A DNA stretch of 9,482 nt, from NCBI GenBank assembly GCA_038204345.1, contig JBBRDB010000094.1:1-9482 (forward strand). Reading direction: 5' to 3'. Under the pieces are notes generated by a model that ran no database searches, was not told the DNA's origin, and saw only the letters and a list, made by a program, of their open reading frames with translations. The first letter of the stretch is position 1. The number at the start of each line of letters is the position of its first letter. A program made the position numbers and the translations under genes. Source of the DNA: JAHJSA01 sp038204345 (GTDB taxonomy: Bacteria > Actinomycetota > Thermoleophilia > RBG-16-64-13). This document shows positions 1 through 4,138 of the stretch, in pieces.

Positions 1-171
1 ATTCGTGGAAGTTAGGCGGCGCGGCAGCCACGTGATCATGCAAAAGAGAACGGCCGGCGGCACGATCACCGTTCCCGTTCCCGACCACGTCGAGATCCGG
101 ATGGGAACCCTCCGCTCCATTATTCGACAATCGGGAATCGCGTTCGGCCAGACCTCACGTCGGGTCAGGGC

Positions 172-200
172 TTGCGACCCCTTCTTCCGTACTGTACTCT
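172..200 (+). promoter_or_regulatory. Candidate promoter of the Phd/YefM-type antitoxin gene
   Basis: TTGCGA at 172-177 and TACTCT at 195-200 are separated by 17 bases, giving a plausible -35/-10 pair (4 of 6 matches to TTGACA, TAnnnT at -10). The predicted start of transcription, near 206, falls inside the GTAC palindromes described separately, as expected for an autorepressed TA promoter. This is pattern matching only. Confidence 0.42.
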
Positions 201-221
201 TGGTTGTACAGAAAACAGTAC
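189..221 (+). promoter_or_regulatory. YefM-type operator: GTAC-centred palindromes
   Basis: GTAC occurs at 189, 194, 206 and 218; the last three are spaced exactly 12 bases apart. The hexamer TGTACA lies at 205-210. CTGTAC (192-197) pairs with GTACAG (206-211), and GTACTG (189-194) pairs with CAGTAC (216-221). Known yefM-yoeB operators consist of paired palindromes with a TGTACA core and a 12-base centre-to-centre distance overlapping the promoter, so this is a close match and supports the family call of the following gene. The site lies just upstream of the AGGAGG ribosome binding site. Confidence 0.75.
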
Positions 222-233
222 GAGGAGGCCGGT

Positions 234-521
234 ATGCAGCCGCTCAAGCTCGATGAAGACATCCGCCCGCTCTCCGAGTTCCGTGCAGGTGTCGCGTCGT
301 TCGTCAAACGGGTCAATGAGACGGGTCCTCCACTCGTGTTGACGCAGCACGGGCGAGGTGTGGCCGTGGTCCTCGACATACGCGAGTTCGAGGCCATGCG
401 AGAAAGATTGGCGTTGCTGGAAGACATCACCCGTGCCGAGGTACAACTGGCCGCGGGCAAAGGCATCCCTCACGACGAGGCCAGGGCCCGCATCCTTAAT
501 CGGATTGATGAATGCAGGTAG
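234..521 (+). CDS. Phd/YefM-family antitoxin
   Basis: This 95-residue protein is a type II antitoxin: the N-terminal half binds the operator and the C-terminal half would wrap the toxin. Residues 11-17 (RPLSEFR) and 32-48 (PPLVLTQHGRGVAVVLD) are the Phd/YefM signature, with the usual beta-hairpin containing a T-x-H-G turn. The C-terminal stretch from about residue 60, with EDITRAEVQLAAGKG and a following charged helix, is typical of antitoxins paired with ParE/RelE toxins. ATG 234 is chosen because AGGAGG (223-228) sits 5 bases upstream; an in-frame ATG at 204 would put the operator inside the gene. The stop overlaps the toxin start region. The gene looks intact although its toxin is broken, so it may now act as an orphan antitoxin. 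Confidence 0.88.
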   Translation: MQPLKLDEDIRPLSEFRAGVASFVKRVNETGPPLVLTQHGRGVAVVLDIREFEAMRERLALLEDITRAEVQLAAGKGIPHDEARARILNRIDECR

Positions 522-780
522 TCTGGCCGACCCTGCGCCGGAACGCGTCGATGAGATCGCGGTGTACATAGCTCGCGACGATCCCGACGCCGCTACTCGT
601 TGGGCGATCGAGTTGTTCGACGCGGTCGAGCGGCTGGCTGACTTTCCCGAGAGCGGGCGTACCGTTCCGGAACTCGGGGTGCGAGAGGTTCGTGAGCTGA
701 TCTTCGGGGCGTACCAGGTGTTCTATTGTGTGGGTGAAGCTGCGGAGGTACTTTCGATCCGCCGTGGGAGCCGGCTCTTC
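512..780 (+). pseudogene. ParE/RelE-like toxin, frameshifted near the start and truncated at the end
   Basis: ParE/RelE-family toxins pair with Phd/YefM antitoxins. ATG 512, overlapping the antitoxin stop, begins MQVVW, the usual first beta strand of ParE. The rest of the protein is one frame away: from base 529 it reads DPAPERVDEIAVYIARDDP, then helix FDAVERLADFPESGR, VPELGVREVRELIFG, YQVFYCVG and EVLSIRRGSRLF, which is the full ParE order. One base is missing after base 526 relative to the expected W-S-D-P junction. Translation from ATG 508 stays in the second frame but replaces the first strand with MNAGSL. At about base 780 the toxin sequence stops and a HigA fragment in another frame begins; the toxin frame itself remains open to 1047. 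I see no slippery sequence, so a disabled gene is likelier than programmed frameshifting. A single-base sequence error is the main alternative. Confidence 0.78.
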
Positions 781-782
781 CG

Positions 783-947
783 GCAAAGCGCCGCATCACC
801 GCTGAGACGGCTCTCCGGCTTGCGCGCTACTTCGACACCACGCCGCAGTTCTGGCTCGGGCTCCAGGCTGACTACGACCTGGATGTCGCGTCGGATGCGC
901 TCGGCGAGCGCCTGGACCGGGAAGTGCACACGCGCGTCGCAGTGTAG
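783..947 (+). pseudogene. C-terminal fragment of a HigA-like antitoxin
   Basis: In the frame ending at TAG 945-947 the translation reads AKRRITAETALRLARYF, then TTPQFWLGLQADYDL and ends REVHTRVAV. This is the second half of HigA: the end of the DNA-binding helices (KRRIT, TALRLARYF) and the hallmark P-x-FWL-x-LQ motif. The N-terminal half, including the first helices of the HTH, is absent and is replaced by ParE-like toxin sequence ending near 780. It resembles, but is clearly diverged from, the intact HigA gene 36 bases downstream (ALRLAKLF and SPEFWLNLQ there), so it is not a recent tandem duplicate. No start codon belongs to it. Confidence 0.75.
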
Positions 948-982
948 TGTTGCGACTATCACTAGAGACGAGGTGACGAGAC

Positions 983-1297
983 ATGAACATTCCAAACAGC
1001 GGGCCGCTGCAGCGTCGTCCCATTCACCCCGGCGAGGTCCTGCGTGAGGATTTCATGCCCGACTACGACTTGAGCGTGAGTGGACTGGCCTCCGCGGTCG
1101 GCGTCTCCCGTCAGTCCATCAACGAGCTTCTTCGCGAGCGTCGGGCGGTGAGCCCGGAGATGGCGCTTCGTCTCGCCAAGTTGTTCGGCAACTCGCCGGA
1201 GTTCTGGTTGAACCTGCAGCGCTCGGTCGACCTGTGGGACGCACAGGCTTCGATCGAGGACGACGTGCGGCACATCATCCCGCTCCGCGTCGCCTAA
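983..1297 (+). CDS. higA: HigA-family antitoxin (XRE-type HTH), no HigB nearby
   Basis: This 104-residue protein has the HigA layout: HPGEVLREDFM at 15-25, a helix-turn-helix at about 31-54 (LSVSGLASAVGVSRQSINELL), then MALRLAKLFG and the P-x-FWLNLQ motif at 72-79. HigA binds its own operator and neutralises HigB, an mRNA-cutting RelE-fold toxin. In normal loci higB lies directly upstream, but here only 35 bases separate this gene from a HigA fragment, and nothing HigB-like follows. GAGGTG at 970-975, 7 bases before ATG 983, supports the start. The reading frame is complete, so this is an orphan antitoxin or autonomous regulator, perhaps an anti-addiction remnant. The family call is sure; a present role is inferred. 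Confidence 0.9.
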   Translation: MNIPNSGPLQRRPIHPGEVLREDFMPDYDLSVSGLASAVGVSRQSINELLRERRAVSPEMALRLAKLFGNSPEFWLNLQRSVDLWDAQASIEDDVRHIIPLRVA

Positions 1298-1630
1298 CAG
1301 GCTGCCGCAACCGACCGGCTACGCCGGCGGCTACCGGGAGCGAAGCCTGCTCGGGCGCGATCTCTCTAAGGACGAAGCCCGCTAGCTAGGTCATGAACAT
1401 GGCCCGGCGCGTTGCCGCTCTCCTGCTGCTGGAGTCGGCCCTTGACGCCAACTATCGGGCGGTCACGGCGGCGACGTGGAAATGGGGAGCAAGTCGCGTC
1501 GTTTGCATGGGTAGGCACCGACCTGCACCATATGGGTGTAGCCTCGGTCTAGGACCAAATGCGCATGGTCCCTCGGACGGAACGGTCGGCTATACTTGGC
1601 CAGAGCGGACGAAAGGGGAGTCGAGACGCC
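1298..1630. other. Gene-poor stretch between higA and the DUF433 gene
   Basis: Apart from repeat copy A (1388-1488), this 333-base stretch holds no recognisable gene. A short perfect hairpin CCGGC-TAC-GCCGG lies at 1315-1327 after higA; it has no T-run, so I do not call it a terminator. TATACT at 1591-1596 is a good -10 hexamer placed to serve the DUF433 antitoxin gene at 1631, but I see no convincing -35 17 bases upstream. Confidence 0.5.
1388..1488 (+). repeat. Copy A of a ~100-bp coding-like repeat
   Basis: A 19-base stretch (AGGTCATGAACATGGCCCG, 1388-1406) recurs identically at 2250-2268. From ATG 1393 the first 32 codons align without gaps to those from ATG 2255: by hand count 77 of 96 bases and 24 of 32 residues are identical (both start MNMARR and share ALDAN and AATW-x-WG), and 7 of the 15 changed codons are synonymous. 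The frame stays open to 1638 but after codon 32 it is unlike the other copy and probably non-coding. The repeat follows the orphan higA by about 90 bases. I do not recognise the encoded peptide. Confidence 0.7.
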
Positions 1631-1861
1631 ATGGTTGAACTTGATCGCATCACGCTGAATCCCAAGGTCATGGGCGGAAAGCCCTGCATCAAAGGGACGC
1701 GTGTCACCGTTGGGACCGTCGTAGGTCTAGTTGCCGCTGGCCGAACCATCGAGGAGGTCCTCGAGGCCTACCCGTATCTCGTGCGCGACGACGTGCTGGA
1801 GGCGCTCACGTATGCTGCATGGCGTTCGGAGGAACGGGAGTTCTCACTCCTCAACGCGTGA
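1631..1861 (+). CDS. DUF433 antitoxin (VapB45-like)
   Basis: This 76-residue protein matches DUF433: ITLNPKVMGGKPCIKGTRV at 7-25 is the family signature (G-KP-x-I-x-GTR), followed by helices VGLVAAGRTIEEVLEAYP and DDVLEALTYAAW. DUF433 proteins are small HTH-containing antitoxins that pair with DUF5615 PIN-like proteins; Mycobacterium tuberculosis VapB45 (Rv2018) with VapC45 (Rv2019) is the model pair. ATG 1631 is preceded by GGGGAG at 1615-1620, spacing 10. The stop codon overlaps the GTG start of the toxin gene (GTGA), so the two are translationally coupled. The protein presumably represses its own promoter, whose -10 may be TATACT at 1591. The pair looks intact. Confidence 0.9.
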   Translation: MVELDRITLNPKVMGGKPCIKGTRVTVGTVVGLVAAGRTIEEVLEAYPYLVRDDVLEALTYAAWRSEEREFSLLNA

Positions 1862-2226
1862 AGATCGTCATAGACGTGAACCTGTCGCCGCGCTGGGTCG
1901 GTGCCCTCGCGCAACGCGGGCACGAGGCGATCCATTGGTCGCAGGTTGGGAAGTTGGACGCCGAGGATGTGACCATCCTCGAATGGGTGAGCGACAACGC
2001 GGGCGTGCTTCTCTCATGCGACCTCGATTTCGGAGCAATTCTGGCGGCTACGGGCGCTTCGGGGCCAAGCGTGATCCAGATTCTCGGCAAGGACGTGTTG
2101 CCTGAAGTGATTGCCGAGCGGGTAGCTATGGTTATCTCCGGTCTCGAGCAGGAACTCTTGGAAGGGGCGTTAGTGTCGCTGGATACCGATCAGGCTAGAG
2201 TCCGCGTCTTGCCCTTGAGAGGGTAG
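1858..2226 (+). CDS. DUF5615 PIN-like toxin (VapC45-like)
   Basis: This 122-residue protein begins VKIVIDVNLSPRWVGAL, the DUF5615 start, with acidic D6 and N8 on the first strand, GKLDAEDVTILEW at 31-43 and the paired acidic strand LLSCDLDFGA at 51-60 (D55, D57). These acidic residues would bind metal in a PIN-like nuclease fold, so an RNase toxin role is likely by family. GTG 1858 is chosen because it overlaps the antitoxin stop (TGA 1859-1861) and because the protein then begins exactly at the first strand; an earlier in-frame ATG at 1819 lies within the antitoxin. All conserved positions I can judge are present, so the module is probably functional. Activity is inferred, not visible. Confidence 0.88.
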   Translation: MKIVIDVNLSPRWVGALAQRGHEAIHWSQVGKLDAEDVTILEWVSDNAGVLLSCDLDFGAILAATGASGPSVIQILGKDVLPEVIAERVAMVISGLEQELLEGALVSLDTDQARVRVLPLRG

Positions 2227-2249
2227 TCTCGGCCGCGAAGGATCCCGCG

Positions 2250-2350
2250 AGGTCATGAACATGGCCCGACGAATCGCCGCCATCCTTCGGCTGGAGCCGG
2301 CGCTCGACGCCAACTGCCGGGTGGTCTCGGCGGCGACGTGGGCGTGGGGG
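2250..2350 (+). repeat. Copy B of the ~100-bp coding-like repeat
   Basis: This is the partner of the copy at 1388-1488, starting with the same 19 bases. It lies 23 bases after the stop of the DUF5615 toxin. From ATG 2255 the peptide begins MNMARRIAAILRLEPALDAN and ends its conserved part at WAWG. The frame happens to be open into the HepT gene at 2483 and stops at 2611, but residues 37-75 between them look like translated spacer. The reverse strand of copy B is open, whereas the reverse strand of copy A has stops, so the plus strand is the conserved coding direction. Confidence 0.7.
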
Positions 2351-2482
2351 CGCCTACCGCGGCACATGAGCGCAAAGTCCTGGAGGGAGTGGAGCGAGGT
2401 GTCTCGCCGAACTCTCGCGCCGTCGAGGCTAGTCCCAACCGAATCAGGCGGCAGGCCATCCTCTCGTCCGCGCGGCCGTATT

Positions 2483-2818
2483 ATGTCGCGCGATGAAGCG
2501 TCCTTGCTCGATGTGGTGCACGCCGGTCGGTTGATCGGCGAGTTCGTGTCTGGGTTGGACGAGCAACGCTTCCTGGGCGATCTGAAGACTCAGTCGGCCG
2601 TTCTCCACTAGCTGCTGATGATTGGCGAGGCCGCCAAACGTCTCTCGCCCGAGTTCAGAGACCTGCACCCTGGTGTTCCGTGGCGGAACATCGCGGGCAT
2701 GCGTGACAAGCTCATCCATGAGTACGACGACGTTGATCTCATTGAGGTCTGGAGAACCGCCTCCCGCGACGTTCCTGAGTTGCTCACGGCCATGGGATCT
2801 GCGCGCCCCGACGAGTAG
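2483..2818 (+). pseudogene. hepT: HepT (HEPN/DUF86) toxin gene with an internal amber stop
   Basis: HepT is a HEPN-domain RNase toxin, normally encoded next to the nucleotidyltransferase antitoxin MntA, which AMPylates a tyrosine of HepT. From ATG 2483 the frame reads MSRDEASLLDVVHAG, then LDEQRFLGDLKTQSAVLH, a TAG at 2609-2611 (codon 43), then LLMIGEAAKRLSPEFRD, PWRNIAGMRDKLIHEY and VWRTASRDVPELL, ending at 2818. Codon 43 is usually Gln or a similar residue, so a single CAG-to-TAG change explains the stop. The RNase/AMPylation motif R-x4-H-x-Y is intact at R84, H89 and Y91. Both halves are in the same frame, 111 codons in total, the normal length. No MntA gene lies on either side. The product is probably dead; suppression of the amber codon or restart at ATG 2618 (66 residues with the motif) cannot be excluded. 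Confidence 0.85.
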
Positions 2819-2853
2819 AGCCCGGATCCCCTCCGAGGTGCGCCCTGCCCGAC

Positions 2854-3051
2854 TTCGTCTCTCCGCTTGGGCCGCACCAAGTTAGCCTCGAGCTGCGCCA
2901 CTCCCCGCGCGAACTCCCGCCCGGCGTAGCCTTTATCCCCGAGCAGGATCTCCCCGTCCCGGCGCCGGCAGCGCCTAAGAAGCTCAAGAAGATCATCGGC
3001 TGTGAAATAAACGTAGGTGCAGAAAGTGTCGAGATCCGTGGAATCGATCAT
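2854..3051 (-). pseudogene. Transposase remnant (DDE, IS982-like) with internal deletion
   Basis: On the minus strand the frame starts with ATG 3051 and reads STDLDTFCTYVYFTADDLLE, which resembles the N-terminus of IS982-type transposases. It passes directly (junction near 2982) to LLRRCRRRDGEILLGDKGYAG, REFARG and LVRPKRRDE, which resembles the C-terminal catalytic part around ADKGYAGREFE and LVRP-x-RKDE. The central region of roughly 170 residues, including the first catalytic Asp, and everything after KRRDE are missing. The frame continues open to 2608 only as a shadow of hepT. I could not find terminal inverted repeats. The exact IS family is uncertain; that it is a dead transposase is fairly certain. 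Confidence 0.68.
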
Positions 3052-3123
3052 CTAGGACCTTCACTCGACAAGGGCCGCAGTACCCGCCACCCCATAGGCC
3101 GCCGCGGGTTACGCCCAGACCCG

Positions 3124-3543
3124 CTAGCCGGACGTTCCGTCCGGACTCGCGACGACGCGCGAGCGGAGCCGCTCCGCGAGCTGCTCCTCGGTGAGCGAGC
3201 CGGCAGCAAGATCCAACATCACGGTGACGACCTCAGCTTCAGGCGATTGGATCTCGAACCCGTTGAGTCCCAGAAACACCCCCATGACGACGAATGCGAT
3301 GCGCTTATTGCCGTCGTTGAATGGATGGTTGCGCGCCAATCCGAATCCGTAGGCCGCAGCCAGGGTGGCCCCATCGCATGACGACTCATGGGCGAACCGC
3401 TGACGTGGTCTCGCCAGGGCCGATTCGAGCGCGCCCTCGTCCCGGAGCCCCGGCATGCCACCGTGCGCGCGCAGCAGGTCGAAGTGGATCGCATCGACGA
3501 CGAGCCTATCGACCCATCGAGGTTCGCGTAAGCCTAAGGTCAC
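3124..3543 (-). CDS. doc: Doc toxin (Fic family)
   Basis: This 139-residue protein is of the Doc branch of Fic proteins, which in the Phd-Doc system phosphorylates and inactivates EF-Tu. The catalytic loop HPFNDGNKR is at 73-81 with the His, the phosphate-binding D-G-N and the Arg all present, inside RNHPFNDGNKRIAFVVMGVFL. Upstream lie IHFDLLRAHGG (about 20-29), GLRDEGALESALARPRQRF (32-50) and AAAYGFGLARN, in normal Doc order and length. GTG 3543 is chosen because it overlaps the antitoxin TGA (GTGA), a coupling junction; a GTG six bases upstream is the alternative. It is the second gene of a two-gene operon with the AbrB-like antitoxin. Intact by sequence, so likely functional. Confidence 0.9.
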   Translation of the reverse strand: MTLGLREPRWVDRLVVDAIHFDLLRAHGGMPGLRDEGALESALARPRQRFAHESSCDGATLAAAYGFGLARNHPFNDGNKRIAFVVMGVFLGLNGFEIQSPEAEVVTVMLDLAAGSLTEEQLAERLRSRVVASPDGTSG

Positions 3544-3773
3544 GACCACTTGGCCAGTTCGCGCAGAGCGTTGCGATATTTCCCTGCAACCTTAGACGCG
3601 ATCGCGATCGCTTCTGCTGTCTGCGGGTCATACGGAGTGAGGAGGATGCCGCGGTCCGTCTCGACGGCGAAAACGGTGTCGCCTGCAGTCAGATGGAGCC
3701 GCTCGGCCATGTCTTTTGGGAGCGTGGCGCTAATCGATCCTCCGGCTTGTCGCAGTTTCAGTTCGCGAGTCAT
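3540..3773 (-). CDS. AbrB/MazE-type antitoxin paired with Doc
   Basis: This 77-residue protein has an N-terminal SpoVT/AbrB swapped-hairpin domain: RELKLRQAGGSISATLPKDM (3-22), then LHLTAGDTVFAVETDRGILL (26-45). The C-terminal tail with AGKYRNALRELAKW (63-76) resembles the segment that Doc antitoxins use to cover the Fic active site. ATG 3773 is chosen because GGAGG lies 4 bases upstream (3778-3782); an in-frame ATG at 3803 would include the spacer. Its TGA overlaps the toxin GTG. It probably autoregulates through the inverted repeat at 3811-3828. The function as antitoxin is inferred from the fold and the neighbour. Confidence 0.88.
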   Translation of the reverse strand: MTRELKLRQAGGSISATLPKDMAERLHLTAGDTVFAVETDRGILLTPYDPQTAEAIAIASKVAGKYRNALRELAKWS

Positions 3774-3810
3774 CTGTCCTCCAAGTACCGAAATCGAAGT
3801 CATGATAATA

Positions 3811-3828
3811 GTAGCACGGAAGTGCTAC
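3811..3828 (-). promoter_or_regulatory. Probable operator of the AbrB-Doc operon
   Basis: GTAGCAC (3811-3817) and GTGCTAC (3822-3828) form a perfect 7-base inverted repeat with a 4-base centre, 38 bases before the antitoxin start. On the minus strand it is followed immediately by CTATTATCATG, which contains TATTAT as a possible -10. A palindrome at the promoter is what an autoregulating AbrB-type antitoxin would bind. I see no good -35. Confidence 0.55.
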
Positions 3829-3892
3829 CACGGACGCTCGGCACACCTTTGCGCCTGTCTCTTCTGCGCAGTGCGGCCTGTTCCCGGCGAGG

Positions 3893-4008
3893 ATGGGATC
3901 CTGGGGACTATCGGCGTCAGCTTCACCCTCTTGTTCGCGGCAGGGTCTGTCTTGTTCGCCATCGGCTGGAGCCTGGTGCCTTTCCGGGCCGCGAGGAGGC
4001 AAGGATGA
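3893..4008 (+). pseudogene. Orphan 3' fragment of a membrane protein gene
   Basis: In the frame that stops at 4006-4008 the last 38 codons encode one strongly hydrophobic helix of about 25 residues (beginning GTIGVSFTLLF and ending WSLVPF) followed by the basic tail RAARRQG. This looks like the final transmembrane segment of an inner-membrane protein with a cytoplasmic positive end. Upstream of about 3893 the same frame is not membrane-like and runs across the Doc operon, and no start or ribosome binding site suits it. The TGA overlaps an ATG (ATGA, 4004) of a 12-codon frame ending at 4042. I take it as a gene remnant; a chance frame is possible. Confidence 0.3.
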
Positions 4009-4138
4009 TCCGCCGGCCGAAGAAGCAGGAAACAGCGTCCTGAATCTTACGCAGGGTTGTCGTCGCCTGGTGCAATGGCCTCGGCACTCTTCACCCGCGG
4101 TCGAGTCCTCCGTGCTCCGGCTTTACCGGTGCCTCTCG
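4009..4138. other. Non-coding stretch between the TA island and the regulator gene
   Basis: Together with 3829-3892 this is the spacer between the Doc operon and the IclR-type gene. I see no gene, no terminator with a T-run and no repeat shared with the rest of the window. Confidence 0.4.

Larger units (their letters stand above)
2..256 (+). pseudogene. hicA: HicA toxin remnant, 5' end outside window, C-terminus replaced
   Basis: HicA toxins are small double-stranded-RNA-binding-fold mRNA interferases. The frame beginning at base 2 reads FVEVRRRGSHVIMQ, then a strand rich in V and P (VPVPDH), then MGTLRSIIRQSGI, which is the order of the HicA fold. The GSH histidine at the expected catalytic position is present. 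After SGI (about base 142) the frame no longer looks like HicA. It has no stop there and stays open to 256, passing through the operator of the next gene and 23 bases into its coding region. A normal HicA ends a few residues after this helix, so I read a deletion or recombination junction near base 142. No HicB antitoxin follows. The 5' part may exist left of the window. The family call is fairly sure; whether any product is active is doubtful. Confidence 0.72.

Noticed and set aside
11..1297. GTTAGGC near 11-17 and GCCTAAC at 1291-1297 as possible integron attC core sites around TA cassettes
   Set aside because: The first is part of HicA codons and the second is the end of higA with its stop. 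No second core site lies within attC distance downstream of 1297, and no attC-like stem pairs were found.
1315..1327. CCGGC-TAC-GCCGG hairpin after higA as terminator
   Set aside because: Only 5 base pairs with a 3-base loop and no T-run.
4060..4115. tRNA-like piece (TGGTGCAATGG followed by GGTCGAGTCC)
   Set aside because: The T-loop lacks one base, no anticodon stem forms between the two parts and no acceptor stem is present. It could at most be a degraded attachment-site tRNA.
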